The position numbers were made by a program, and so were the translations under genes. Shown piece by piece: positions 34,546 through 43,368 of a stretch of 64,000 nt of DNA. How positions within the stretch are numbered: the first letter of the stretch is position 1; each line of letters opens with the position of its first letter. The notes below the pieces were generated by a model that saw nothing but the letters and a program-made list of their open reading frames with translations, did no database searches and was not told where the DNA came from. Origin of the DNA: Porphyrobacter sp. SLTP (GTDB lineage: Bacteria; Pseudomonadota; Alphaproteobacteria; Sphingomonadales; Sphingomonadaceae); the NCBI RefSeq assembly GCF_009905735.1, contig NZ_JAAALE010000004.1, positions 1 through 64,000 of the forward strand, in the 5' to 3' direction.

Positions 34546-35574
34546 TTAACCCTGACCGGCGACGACGCAGGCTTTCCCGTCACGCTTGAGCGCGGCGCAG
34601 GCGCGGGTGGCCTCAGCCTCGCTGGCAAAGCCGGTGGCGAGCAGGCGCGTGAGATTGCCGCTGGGCAGCAGTGTCTTCTTCGTGCCTGCGAGGGCCGCGT
34701 GCTTGCCAAGCTGGCTCCACAGCCGGTCGGCATTGGCCGCGACCCCGAAGGCCCCCAGCTGGACGCGCCACTTGCCCTGCTTGCGCGCGGGCGCGGGCGC
34801 TGCCGCGGCGGGCGGGTTGGACGCGGGAGCAGGCTTGGGTGTCATGGTGAAAGCAACCGGAACAGGCGTCACAGGCTTGGGCGTCGGCTGCGTGACGGCA
34901 GCAACTACGGGAGCCGGAGCGGCGGGGCGCGTTCCCAGGTCGGCAGCAGCCAGTTCGGCCGAACGCTGCGCCTTGGCCCCGGCCTCGATGTCCCGCGCGA
35001 GCGACTGGGCCTGGCTGCGCTGGCCTTGCGGAATATACTTGTCCATCTGCGCCAATGCGTCACGCGCCTGCGGCAGGCCTGAGCCATTCGCCAGCGTCAT
35101 CAAAGCATAGGCGCGCACCCAGTCGCGCGGGGCGTAATCGGCGTTGAAGTGTGACAGGCCCAGCACATATTGCGCGCGCGGATCGCCGCGTTCAGCCGCT
35201 GCTTTGATCAGCGGCATCGCCTTTTCCTGCTCGCCTTCCTGGAACAGCATCAGTCCGTAATTGTCCGCCGCCTTCACATGGCCAAGACTGGCGGCCTGTT
35301 CATAGAGCTTCCGTGCGCGCGCATTGTCGATCTCGACCCCGCGGCCCAGACGATAGGCCTGCGCGAGGTTGAACAGCGCATCGGGATCGCCCGCCGCTGC
35401 CGGACCCTGCCATTCGACCACGGCGCGCGAGAAATCGCCCGCGCTCCACGCATCGACCCCGGCCTTGACGTCGGCCACGGCGGGCGCGGCCAGCAGCGCC
35501 AGCACCGCTACGCCAAGCCCGGTCGCCGCCTTGCGCGAAAACTGTGCTGCGATCATCCTTACCATTGCTGTCAT
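34546..35574 (-). CDS. Exported Sel1-repeat protein with C-terminal SPOR domain
   Basis: Predicted exported protein of 342 residues. The signal peptide is ATGLGVAVLALLAAPAVADV. Sel1-like/TPR helical repeats occupy about residues 35-190 (LFNLAQAYRLGRGVEIDNAR, KAADNYGLMLFQEGEQEKAM), then a Pro/Ala-rich linker. A C-terminal SPOR domain (GKWRVQLGAFGVAANADRLW to the end) should bind denuded septal glycan. It is divergent from the parA-like gene, with a CtrA-like box between. Start MTAMVRMIAA at 35574 is preferred. Confidence 0.82.
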   Translation of the reverse strand: MTAMVRMIAAQFSRKAATGLGVAVLALLAAPAVADVKAGVDAWSAGDFSRAVVEWQGPAAAGDPDALFNLAQAYRLGRGVEIDNARARKLYEQAASLGHVKAADNYGLMLFQEGEQEKAMPLIKAAAERGDPRAQYVLGLSHFNADYAPRDWVRAYALMTLANGSGLPQARDALAQMDKYIPQGQRSQAQSLARDIEAGAKAQRSAELAAADLGTRPAAPAPVVAAVTQPTPKPVTPVPVAFTMTPKPAPASNPPAAAAPAPARKQGKWRVQLGAFGVAANADRLWSQLGKHAALAGTKKTLLPSGNLTRLLATGFASEAEATRACAALKRDGKACVVAGQG

Positions 35575-35720
35575 GCCTCGTCGGGTATGAGAAAAATTCC
35601 GTCGCGCACAATGTAGCCGAAACAAGGTTAGCAAATGGTTGCCCGCCCCTCCCTCGGGCTGCCGCAGGGTGCAAGTCCTTGCGCCAAAGCGATTGCCGCC
35701 TTTCAGGAAGGTCGGCGATG

Positions 35721-35735
35721 TTAACCCTAAATTAG
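35721..35735 (+). promoter_or_regulatory. Near-consensus CtrA-binding box
   Basis: ttaaccctaaattag reads TTAA-N7-TTAG, one base from the alphaproteobacterial CtrA consensus TTAA-N7-TTAA. It lies in the 249-bp gap between the divergent Sel1-SPOR and parA-like genes, about 90 bp upstream of the parA-like start. The rest of the gap shows no gene. Confidence 0.45.
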
Positions 35736-35823
35736 GGGTATCCTGCGATCCCGTGTCCATCCAGCCGTTATCAGGTGTCGCAATAGGGCGGGCCTGGACG
35801 GTTCAATCCAGGGGGACCCAGGC

Positions 35824-36546
35824 GTGCGTGTACTCGCTTTGGCATCGCAGAAAGGTGGATCGGGCAAGACCACCCTGTCCGGACATCTTGCCGTCCAGGC
35901 TCAGCGCGCTGGCGCTGGCCCGGTCGTATTGATCGACATCGACCCGCAGGGCTCGCTGGCCGACTGGTGGAACGAGCGTGAGGCGGAATATCCCGCTTTC
36001 GCCCAGACCACCGTGGCGCGGCTCGCCAATGACCTTGCGGTCTTGCGCCAGCAGGGCTTCAAGCTGGCGGTGATCGACACCCCGCCCGCTATCACCATGG
36101 CGATCCAGTCGGTGATTTCGGTCGCCGAACTCATCGTCGTACCGACCCGGCCCAGCCCGCATGATCTGCGCGCTGTCGGCGCAACGGTCGATCTGTGTGA
36201 GCGTGCGGGCAAGCCGCTGGTGTTTGTCGTCAATGGCGCGACCCCGAAGGCCAAGATCACCTCGGAAGCCGCCGTCGCGCTATCGCAGCACGGCACGGTT
36301 GCGCCGATCACGCTCCACCACCGCACGGACTTTGCCGCTTCGATGATCGATGGCCGCACCGTGATGGAAGTCGATCCCGAAAGCCGCTCGGCTGCCGAGA
36401 TCGCGGCGCTGTGGCGCTACATCGCTGACCGGCTCGAAAAGAACTTCCGCCGCACCGTGTTTGCTCCGGCCCCCAATGGCCAGGCGCAGCAACTCGGCGG
36501 CCTGCCGCGTCCGTCTGGCGGCTTCGGTCGCCGGGTCGCACAGTAA
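35824..36546 (+). CDS. ParA/MinD-family ATPase
   Basis: Cytosolic partition-type ATPase of 240 residues, GTG start. The deviant Walker A is SQKGGSGKTT (about 9-17), followed by LIDIDPQGSLADWW and LAVIDTPPA (Walker B). The C-terminal tail is Gly/Pro-rich (GGLPRPSGGFGRRVAQ). No ParB and no parS-like repeats adjoin it, so it is an orphan ParA and not the chromosomal segregation protein. The next gene encodes an RHH-like protein, which could be its partner. Confidence 0.88.
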   Translation: MRVLALASQKGGSGKTTLSGHLAVQAQRAGAGPVVLIDIDPQGSLADWWNEREAEYPAFAQTTVARLANDLAVLRQQGFKLAVIDTPPAITMAIQSVISVAELIVVPTRPSPHDLRAVGATVDLCERAGKPLVFVVNGATPKAKITSEAAVALSQHGTVAPITLHHRTDFAASMIDGRTVMEVDPESRSAAEIAALWRYIADRLEKNFRRTVFAPAPNGQAQQLGGLPRPSGGFGRRVAQ

Positions 36547-36567
36547 GCGCAGCGGAGGCAACAGGCC

Positions 36568-37272
36568 ATGTCCGAACCCGGTTTTGCCTCGCTTGGCCCG
36601 TCGCTGCTGGCCCGCAAGGGCGGCGCGAAGCCCGCGATGCGTCCGCAGGTCGCGCCGCTGGTGGCTGACGAGACGGCGATTGCCGCGCTCGCCGAAGACC
36701 AGCTTGAAGACTTGGGCTGGAACGACATGGGCGATTCGGACAGCCAAGGCGCAGGTGCGGATATCGTGCCGATCAACGCCGATGTTTCTGCCGATGATTT
36801 CGTGTCCGGCGCCTTTTCGGGCGGTGGCCCGATCGTGCGCCGTCAGCAGCGCCGCCTCGAAGAGCGCGTGCTCGCCGATGCAGTGATGACCGGCCCGGAA
36901 GATGCCGATCCCGAATATGACGAAGACGACGAGCCGGTTTACGGTGAGGCCTTCGAAGATGAGGGCGAATACGCGGACGAAGACGAAGGTGCCGATTACG
37001 CGCCCCTTGCCCCCGCGCCGCAGTCTGAGCCTGTCATTGTTGCACCGGCCCCTCGGCCGCGCGCTGTGCGCGCTGCCCGCGTGCCAGCCGCGCAGGCTGG
37101 CCGCCGGGCTGCCTTCACGCTCCGGCTTGATGCCGATCGTCACCTCAAACTGCGTCTTGCTGCCACCATGCAAGGTGTCAGCGCACAGGCGCTCGTGACC
37201 GAAGCGCTCGACCGGCTGCTAGCCGAATATGACGAGCTCGATGTCATCGCCAACCATATGAAACGCCACTGA
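36568..37272 (+). CDS. Acidic protein with C-terminal ribbon-helix-helix-like domain
   Basis: Unrecognised 234-residue cytosolic protein. The centre is highly acidic (DADPEYDEDDEPVY, EDEGEYADEDEGADY). The C-terminal 50 residues (AAFTLRLDADRHLKLRLAAT then QGVSAQALVTEALDRLLAEY) read as an RHH DNA-binding fold: one beta strand with alternating residues and two helices. It lies 21 bp after parA. By analogy with ParA-RHH pairs (for example ParA/ParG) it may be the DNA- or cargo-binding partner. Confidence 0.6.
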   Translation: MSEPGFASLGPSLLARKGGAKPAMRPQVAPLVADETAIAALAEDQLEDLGWNDMGDSDSQGAGADIVPINADVSADDFVSGAFSGGGPIVRRQQRRLEERVLADAVMTGPEDADPEYDEDDEPVYGEAFEDEGEYADEDEGADYAPLAPAPQSEPVIVAPAPRPRAVRAARVPAAQAGRRAAFTLRLDADRHLKLRLAATMQGVSAQALVTEALDRLLAEYDELDVIANHMKRH

Positions 37273-37319
37273 TCGTCAACTTATCAACTTGACCTGAACC
37301 AACCGGATTTACGGGGGAA

Positions 37320-38693
37320 ATGACAATGGACCGCAGCTTCAAGACCGGCAGCCGCGCCAAGCCGTATCGGGCGCCGCGCCTCGCGCTCGCCATCACCACC
37401 GCTATCGCAGGCCTGACGCTGGCTAGCATGACCGCCAATGCCGCTCCGGGCGCGCAGGTTTCCTTCAGCAAGGCGCAGACCGCGCTGAGCAAGGGCCAGG
37501 TCAACAAGGCGATCACCTACGCCGAAGCTGCAGTCAGTGCCGATCCGCGCAATCCGGGCTATCGTGCGCTGCTGGGCGCCGCCTATCTTGAAGCGGGCCG
37601 ATTCCAATCGGCTGCCACCAGCTTCGGCGACGCGCTCGACCTCGGTGACGAGAACCCGCGAACGGTCCTGAGCTTTGCGCTCGCCAAGATCGCTATGGGC
37701 GATTCGGGCGCAGCCGTCAGCGTGCTTGACGAATATGCGCAGGCGATCGATCCGACCGACCTTGGCCTGGCACTGGCGCTGGCCGGACAGCCGGAACGCG
37801 GCATGCATGTGCTGGTGAACGCAGTGCGCTCGGCCGAGCAGACCACGCCCAAGCTGCGCCAGAACCTCGCTTATACTTACGCGCTGGCGGGCAATTGGCG
37901 CGCAGCGCGGGTAATGGCGGCCGAAGACGTGCCAGCCGATCAGCTCGAAGCGCGCCTGTCGCAATGGGCATCGATGTCCGCACCCGAGATGTTCCAGCAG
38001 CGCATCGCTGCCCTGCTCGATGTGACCCCGCGCGCCGACAGTGGTCAGCCGCAGCAATTGGCTCTCGCCAACTTCCCGAGCCAGCAAATGCTGGCCGCCG
38101 CATCGGCAGAGGAAGCCGCGACAGACCTTGCGATGGCGGAACCTGCGCCGATGACAATTGCCTACGTCGCACCGACGCCGCCCCCCGTCGCGCAGCCGGC
38201 ACCGGGCACCACCTTCGCGCAGGCCTTTGCCGCACCCGAACCTTCGGGCTCGGGCATCCGCTACGTGTCGAACCCGGTGGTGCAGGAACTGCCGATGCGC
38301 GCAGCACCTGCCGCATCGCGCGTTGCCGCTGCGTCGCCGCAGCGCCGCATGGCGCCGGCGGCCACACCGGCACCTGTCGCCAGCGACAAGGCCGCAGGCA
38401 CGCACCTCGTCCAGCTCGGGTCCTACAGCAGCAAGCTCGAGGCCGAGCGCGGCTGGAACGTGCTGAAGGCGAAGTTCCCGCAGCTCAAGGATCACAAGCC
38501 GGTCATCACCGAAGCCGTGGTCAATGGTCGCAATTTCTGGCGCGTTGCTGCCGCTGGCTTCGGCCCGAAAAGCGCGCAATCGATGTGCGGCACGGTCAAG
38601 TCATCCGGTCGCGGCTGCTTTGCCTATGCCGCCTCGGCACCGCCCGCCGGCGGGGTAAAGCGCGACGTGCAGATGGCCTCGCGCAGCCGCTGA
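37320..38693 (+). CDS. Exported TPR and SPOR-domain protein
   Basis: Predicted exported protein of 457 residues. The signal region is RAPRLALAITTAIAGLTLAS. TPR-like repeats cover about residues 45-190 (LSKGQVNKAITYAEAAVSAD, GAAYLEAGRFQSAATSFGDA). A Pro/Ala-rich linker follows, then a C-terminal SPOR domain (GTHLVQLGSYSSKLEAERGW to SMCGTVKSSGRGC). SPOR domains localise proteins to the division septum. It lies 47 bp after the RHH-like gene and probably belongs to the same operon. ATG at 37326 is an alternative start. Confidence 0.8.
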   Translation: MTMDRSFKTGSRAKPYRAPRLALAITTAIAGLTLASMTANAAPGAQVSFSKAQTALSKGQVNKAITYAEAAVSADPRNPGYRALLGAAYLEAGRFQSAATSFGDALDLGDENPRTVLSFALAKIAMGDSGAAVSVLDEYAQAIDPTDLGLALALAGQPERGMHVLVNAVRSAEQTTPKLRQNLAYTYALAGNWRAARVMAAEDVPADQLEARLSQWASMSAPEMFQQRIAALLDVTPRADSGQPQQLALANFPSQQMLAAASAEEAATDLAMAEPAPMTIAYVAPTPPPVAQPAPGTTFAQAFAAPEPSGSGIRYVSNPVVQELPMRAAPAASRVAAASPQRRMAPAATPAPVASDKAAGTHLVQLGSYSSKLEAERGWNVLKAKFPQLKDHKPVITEAVVNGRNFWRVAAAGFGPKSAQSMCGTVKSSGRGCFAYAASAPPAGGVKRDVQMASRSR

Positions 38694-38727
38694 AATTCCC
38701 TGCCTCGGCAGGAATGAGCAAGCCTCG

Positions 38728-38764
38728 CTCCCGGATAGCGTCCGCGCTGTCCGGGAGTTTTCTT
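38728..38764 (+). terminator. Rho-independent terminator after the SPOR gene
   Basis: ctcccggatagcg (38728-38740) pairs with cgctgtccgggag (38745-38757) around tccg and is followed by ttttctt. It may serve the convergent pyrC' in the other direction too. Confidence 0.85.
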
Positions 38765-39998
38765 ATGCGGACAGGCTGACTCCGCCCTTCCACAGACCCA
38801 GCACCCGCCCCTGCGCGCCTTGCCGGTCGAACGGAGTGTTATCGGCCGTCGCCTCCATCTTGCGGCGGTCGATGATCCACGGCGCGTCGGGGTCGATCAA
38901 GGCAAGGTCGGCTTCCAGACCTGCCGTAAGCGCACCGGCCGGAACACCGAGCAATCCTGCCGGATTGCGGGCGAGGCAATCAAAAGCGCGGGCCGTATCA
39001 ATCACCGCGTCACGCACCAGCCCCAGCACCATCGCGAGCAGCGTCTCGGCTCCGGCCATGCCTGGCGCGGCATCGGCGAAGGGCAGGCGCTTGTCCTCCG
39101 GCCCGCGCGGATCATGGCCGCTGGCGATCACGTCCACGGTGCCGTCACCCATCGCTGCCAGTGCCGCCTGCCGATCCGCCTCGGCGCGCAAGGGAGGCGA
39201 GATGCGGGTGAAGGTGCGGAAATCGGCGGTCGCAAGGTCCGACAGCATGAAATGCGCGGGCGTAATCCCGCAGGTGACGGGCAGCCCGCGCGCCTTGGCC
39301 TCGCGCACCAGATCGAGTCCGCGTGCGGTGGTGACTTGCCGGATGTGGATCCGCGCACCCGCCAGCTCAGCCAGCGCAATATCGCGGGCAATGGCGAGCG
39401 CCTCGGCCTCGGCAGGCGCAGCGGGCAGGCCCAGCCGCGTGGCGATCTCGCCCGCGGTCGCGGCAGCCTCCCCGGTCAGTCCGCCATCCTCGGCATGGGT
39501 GACGACCACCAGATCCAGCATCGCGGCATATTGCAGCAGCCGCAGCATCACGCCGCTGTCAGCGATCCAGCGCCGCCCGGTCGCAATCCCGCGCGCGCCA
39601 GCGTCCTGCATCAGCGCGATTTCGGCGAGCTCCCGCCCCTCAAGTCCGCGCGTGGCGGCGGCGAGCGGGTGAACCCAGAGATCGGGCTTGCCGCTCTTGG
39701 CGATGAAATTGACCCGGCTCGGCAGATCGAGCGGCGGGGATTGATCGGGCATCAGCGCCGCGCGCGTGATCCCGCCGAAATGGAACGCTGGCTTGTCGAC
39801 CGCAAACACGCCCAAGTCGATGATGCCGGGCGCAAGCAGCTTGCCGCGCGCGTTGACAACCTCATCGCCCTCCTCGGCCACGACATCCGCTCCGACTGCG
39901 GCGATCAGCCCGTCTGCGCAGCGCAGCGCACCCGCAACAACCCCGCCGGGGGTCACCAATTGCGCATTGGTGATGGTGAGCGGGCGCGCCTGCTTCAT
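38763..39998 (-). CDS. pyrC': Dihydroorotase-like protein PyrC', probably non-catalytic
   Basis: Protein of 411 residues in the dihydroorotase/amidohydrolase superfamily. The usual metal motif DxHxH after APGIID is absent: the residues are DLGVFAVD (Gly63, Val64, Phe65), so the HxH pair is missing. Later His in [10 protein letters not shown] persists. In Pseudomonas such PyrC' subunits are inactive but needed to assemble aspartate carbamoyltransferase. It overlaps pyrB by 4 bp (ATGA), consistent with a PyrB-PyrC' complex. A catalytic dihydroorotase should be encoded elsewhere. Confidence 0.85.
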   Translation of the reverse strand: MKQARPLTITNAQLVTPGGVVAGALRCADGLIAAVGADVVAEEGDEVVNARGKLLAPGIIDLGVFAVDKPAFHFGGITRAALMPDQSPPLDLPSRVNFIAKSGKPDLWVHPLAAATRGLEGRELAEIALMQDAGARGIATGRRWIADSGVMLRLLQYAAMLDLVVVTHAEDGGLTGEAAATAGEIATRLGLPAAPAEAEALAIARDIALAELAGARIHIRQVTTARGLDLVREAKARGLPVTCGITPAHFMLSDLATADFRTFTRISPPLRAEADRQAALAAMGDGTVDVIASGHDPRGPEDKRLPFADAAPGMAGAETLLAMVLGLVRDAVIDTARAFDCLARNPAGLLGVPAGALTAGLEADLALIDPDAPWIIDRRKMEATADNTPFDRQGAQGRVLGLWKGGVSLSA

Positions 39999-41023
39999 CC
40001 TGCCCAACCCGCAACGCCGCGCGTCTCGCGCGTCAGAATATCCAGGCATGCCATGCGGATGGCCACACCCATCTCGACCTGCCGGGTGATCAGCGAGCGG
40101 CCCTCCAGATCGGCGACCTCGCTGTCGATCTCGACCCCGCGGTTCATCGGGCCAGGGTGCATCACCAGCGCGCCCGGTGCGGCGAGCGCCAGCCGCTTGG
40201 CGGTCAGCCCGTAAAGATGGCGATATTCGCGCGGGCTGGGAATGAACTGACCGCTCATCCGTTCGGACTGGAGCCGCAGCATCATCACGACTTCCGCGCC
40301 GTCCAGCGCATCGTCGAACCGGTGGAACACTTCCACGCCCATCGCCTCGATCCCGGTCGGCATCAAGGCAGGCGGCGCACAGACGCGAACATTCGCGCCC
40401 ATCGCGGTGAGGCACAGGATGTTCGAGCGCGCGACGCGGCTGTGCAGGATGTCACCGCAGATCACGATATTGAGCCCGGTAAAATCCTCGGCCCCCTCGC
40501 CCCGCTCGGCCAGCGCATGGCGCAGGGTCAGGGCGTCGAGCAGGCCTTGTGTCGGGTGTTCATGGCTGCCGTCGCCCGCGTTGAGCACCGGACAATCGAC
40601 CTTGTCCGCGATCAACCCGGTCGCGCCGGACGAACCATGCCGGATCACGATCGCATCGGCGCGCATCGCGTTCAGCGTGATCGCGGTGTCGATCAGCGTC
40701 TCGCCCTTCTTCACGCTGCTGGTGGCCGCATGCATGTTGACCACGTCCGCCCCCAGCCGCTTGCCCGCGATCTCGAAGCTGAGCAGCGTGCGGGTCGAGT
40801 TTTCGAAGAAGGCGTTGATGATCGTCAGGCCTGCGAGCAGATCGGTATGCTTGGTCCGCTGACGGTTGAGCGCGACCCACTGTTCGGCCTGATCGAGCAG
40901 ATAAAGGATCTCGTGCCGCTGCAACTGGCCGATGCCGGTGAGGTCGCGATGCGGAAACGCCAACCGCCCGGCCGGAAAGCGGCCCTGTGCCGGTGAAGTC
41001 TCGCGTGCATCCATCAAGTCCAT
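39995..41023 (-). CDS. pyrB: Aspartate carbamoyltransferase catalytic subunit
   Basis: Cytosolic enzyme of 342 residues that condenses carbamoyl phosphate and aspartate in de novo pyrimidine synthesis. The carbamoyl-phosphate site is [13 protein letters not shown]; other motifs are [30 protein letters not shown] and [12 protein letters not shown]. The N-terminus is about 20 residues longer than in E. coli, as in class A-type ATCases with PyrC'. No pyrI is present. Start at 41023 or 41014. Confidence 0.95.
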   Translation of the reverse strand: MDLMDARETSPAQGRFPAGRLAFPHRDLTGIGQLQRHEILYLLDQAEQWVALNRQRTKHTDLLAGLTIINAFFENSTRTLLSFEIAGKRLGADVVNMHAATSSVKKGETLIDTAITLNAMRADAIVIRHGSSGATGLIADKVDCPVLNAGDGSHEHPTQGLLDALTLRHALAERGEGAEDFTGLNIVICGDILHSRVARSNILCLTAMGANVRVCAPPALMPTGIEAMGVEVFHRFDDALDGAEVVMMLRLQSERMSGQFIPSPREYRHLYGLTAKRLALAAPGALVMHPGPMNRGVEIDSEVADLEGRSLITRQVEMGVAIRMACLDILTRETRGVAGWAG

Positions 41024-41130
41024 GCCCCTAGTCGAGCCTCATCCGCTGCTCAACCCATCGCGTAAGGTTTCCGATAGCAGTTACCGTGCAAAGCCCCTAG
41101 ATCGGCGGAACAAGCTGAAGGAACGAATGC

Positions 41131-43023
41131 ATGAATTTTGTCGGCAAGGTCTGGAAGATCCTCGTGGGGATCAAGGACGGGCTGGTGCTCCTGTTCATGC
41201 TGCTGTTCTTTGTGGCGCTGTTTGCCATCCTCTCGGCCCGTCCCAACCCCGGTCAGGTGCGCGAAGGGGCACTCCTGATCGATCTGGACGGCATTCTGGT
41301 CGAGGAAAAATCAGTGCTCGATCCGATCGAGACCCTGCTGTCGGGCACCGCCCCGGTGGGCGAATACCGCGCCCGCGACATTGTCCGCGCGCTGGACGCT
41401 GCGGCGAGCGATGACCGCATCAAGGCCGTGGTGTTCGATCTTACCACCTTCCTCGGCGGCGGGCAGGTGCACCTCAAGGACATCGGTGAAGCGATGGACC
41501 GGGTGCGCAAGGCGGAGAAGCCGGTGCTGACCTATGCGGTTGGCTATGCCGATGATCATATGCTGCTGGCTGCCCATGCGAGCGAGGTCTGGCTCGATCC
41601 GCAGGGTCTGGCCGTTATCTCCGGGCCGGGCGGCAATCGGCTTTATTACGCGGGCCTGCTCGAAAAGCTGAGCGTCAACGCGCGGGTGTATCGCGTAGGC
41701 GCGTTCAAATCGGCGGTGGAGCCCTATTCGCGCAGTTCGATGTCGGACGAAGCGCGCCAGAACCTTGGCGGCCTGTACGGCGCGATGTGGGAGGAGTGGC
41801 AGGCAAATGTCAGCAAGGCCCGCCCCAAGCTCGCACTGGCGCGGGTGACAAGCGATCCGCTCGCCTGGATTCAGAGCTCGGGCGGCGATCTGGCGCAGGC
41901 GGCTGTTTCCGCAGGGCTGGTCGACAAGCTTGGCGACCGCGTCCAGTTCGGCGCGCGGGTGGCGGAACTGGCGGGCAAGGACCCGTGGAGCGACCTGCCC
42001 GGCACCTATGCCTCAAGCGAGCTTGGCGCCTTCCTCGCCGATGTCGGAAAAGATCGCTCCGGCAAGGCCATTGGCGTGATCACTATCGCGGGCGAGATTG
42101 TCGATGGCGAAGCCGGGCCGGGGATCGCAGGGGGCAGGCGGATCGCCGACCTGCTTGACGAGGCGCTCGACGATGATTTCGCCGCGCTGGTGGTGCGGGT
42201 CGATTCGCCGGGTGGATCGGCCACCGCGGCGGAGGAAATCCGCCGCGCGATCCAGCGCCACCGCGACCGCAAGATTCCGGTCGCCGTATCCTTCGGCAAT
42301 GTCGCGGCGAGCGGCGGCTACTGGGTCGCCACGTCGAGCGACCGGATCTTTGCCGAGCCCGATACCATCACCGGCTCGATCGGCGTCTTCGCCGTGGTGC
42401 CGACCTTCGAACAGGCCGCCGCCCGGCTTGGGGTCAACGCCGATGGCTATCGCACCACGCCGCTTTCGGGCCAGCCCGACTTTATCGGCGGCTTCAGCCC
42501 AGAAATGGACACGCTGTTCCAGACCTCGATCAGCGGCACGTACAAGGACTTCATCACCCTCGTCTCCAAGGCGCGGCGCATGCCGGTCGACCGGGTCGAT
42601 AGCGTCGCGCAAGGTCAGGTGTGGGACGGCGGAACCGCGCGCCAGAAGGGCCTCGTCGACGAATTCGGCGGCTTGGACGCCGCGCTCGGCTGGGCCGCGG
42701 CCAAGGCTGGTTTGAAAGACGGCGGATGGCACGCGGTCTATCTTGGCGAGCAGGACGCAAATTACGATTCGCTGATCCGGCGGCTGGTTTCCAGCCAGAC
42801 CGCGCGCGCACCTGCTGTGAACAATGGCGATCTGTTCGCGATGGCAGCGGCGCGCAGCGAGAACCTCGGCGTCCGGCTGGCCCGCGATGCCGAGCGCCTG
42901 CTGGGAACGCGCGGCGTTCAGGCGTTCTGTGCCGAGTGTCCGCCAAGCGCTGCGCCCCCGCCCTCCCCCTCCAAGCGGCCTGAGGGGATGCTGGCGCTGC
43001 TGGCGTGGCTGACCGGCAGCTAA
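41131..43023 (+). CDS. sppA: Signal peptide peptidase SppA, 67K type
   Basis: Membrane-anchored serine protease of 630 residues that degrades cleaved signal peptides. One N-terminal helix (LVLLFMLLFFVALFAIL) leaves the rest periplasmic. The Lys general base is in YRVGAFKSAVEPYSRSSMS (Lys193) and the nucleophile in FGNVAASGGYWVA (Ser394), as in E. coli SppA, with duplicated alpha/beta halves. Divergent from pyrB; tRNA-Val follows about 100 bp later. Confidence 0.95.
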   Translation: MNFVGKVWKILVGIKDGLVLLFMLLFFVALFAILSARPNPGQVREGALLIDLDGILVEEKSVLDPIETLLSGTAPVGEYRARDIVRALDAAASDDRIKAVVFDLTTFLGGGQVHLKDIGEAMDRVRKAEKPVLTYAVGYADDHMLLAAHASEVWLDPQGLAVISGPGGNRLYYAGLLEKLSVNARVYRVGAFKSAVEPYSRSSMSDEARQNLGGLYGAMWEEWQANVSKARPKLALARVTSDPLAWIQSSGGDLAQAAVSAGLVDKLGDRVQFGARVAELAGKDPWSDLPGTYASSELGAFLADVGKDRSGKAIGVITIAGEIVDGEAGPGIAGGRRIADLLDEALDDDFAALVVRVDSPGGSATAAEEIRRAIQRHRDRKIPVAVSFGNVAASGGYWVATSSDRIFAEPDTITGSIGVFAVVPTFEQAAARLGVNADGYRTTPLSGQPDFIGGFSPEMDTLFQTSISGTYKDFITLVSKARRMPVDRVDSVAQGQVWDGGTARQKGLVDEFGGLDAALGWAAAKAGLKDGGWHAVYLGEQDANYDSLIRRLVSSQTARAPAVNNGDLFAMAAARSENLGVRLARDAERLLGTRGVQAFCAECPPSAAPPPSPSKRPEGMLALLAWLTGS

Positions 43024-43123
43024 GCATCAACGAAATCGCACGTCACCTCGCCGCGAGCGCTTGCCAAGCGCGCAAGGCCCGATTAAAGGCGCCCCCCTGT
43101 CCGGGTCGTATGGCCCACCGGAC

Positions 43124-43198
43124 GGGCGCGTAGCTCAGCGGTAGAGCACACCCTTCACACGGGTGGGGTCACAGGTTCAATCCCTGTCGCGCCCACCA
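43124..43198 (+). tRNA. tRNA-Val (anticodon CAC)
   Basis: 75-nt tRNA with encoded CCA. Acceptor gggcgcg pairs with cgcgccc; the anticodon arm caccc-ttcacac-gggtg gives CAC, decoding GUG; the T arm is acagg-ttcaatc-cctgt. The 3' end touches a terminator hairpin, after which a protease remnant begins. Confidence 0.96.
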
Positions 43199-43230
43199 TC
43201 TTTTCAAAGAGTTAGAAAAGATGGTTTTCT
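43196..43230 (+). terminator. Terminator of tRNA-Val
   Basis: ccatcttttc (43196-43205) pairs perfectly with gaaaagatgg (43215-43224) around a 9-nt loop, followed by ttttct. The stem includes the CCA end of the tRNA. Confidence 0.75.
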
Positions 43231-43364
43231 CTTTCGACCCCTACGTCATGGTGCTGACTGCGGTTCCGTCATTCATGGGCGTGTGGATCCGGTTGCGGAC
43301 GGGAAGCCTCCTGCTCCCCGTCCTGCTGCACAACTTCGTCAACTCCTTCTCGTTTCTTGTTTAG
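43221..43364 (+). pseudogene. C-terminal remnant of a CPBP-family intramembrane protease
   Basis: A 47-codon frame ends in LLLPVLLHNFVNSFSFLV. The HN(F)VN arrangement (H-x-x-x-N) and preceding hydrophobic helix match the last conserved motif of CPBP/Abi (CAAX-protease-like) proteins, which normally have over 200 residues. The start codon lies inside the tRNA terminator stem, so only the end of an old gene remains. Such relics beside tRNA genes often mark past integration or deletion at the site. Confidence 0.55.
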
Positions 43365-43368
43365 CGCT

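Noticed and set aside
35824-37272. Chromosomal parAB partition locus
   Set aside because: No ParB, no parS-like repeats and no origin features (DnaA boxes, gidA/gidB) nearby; an orphan ParA is the better reading.
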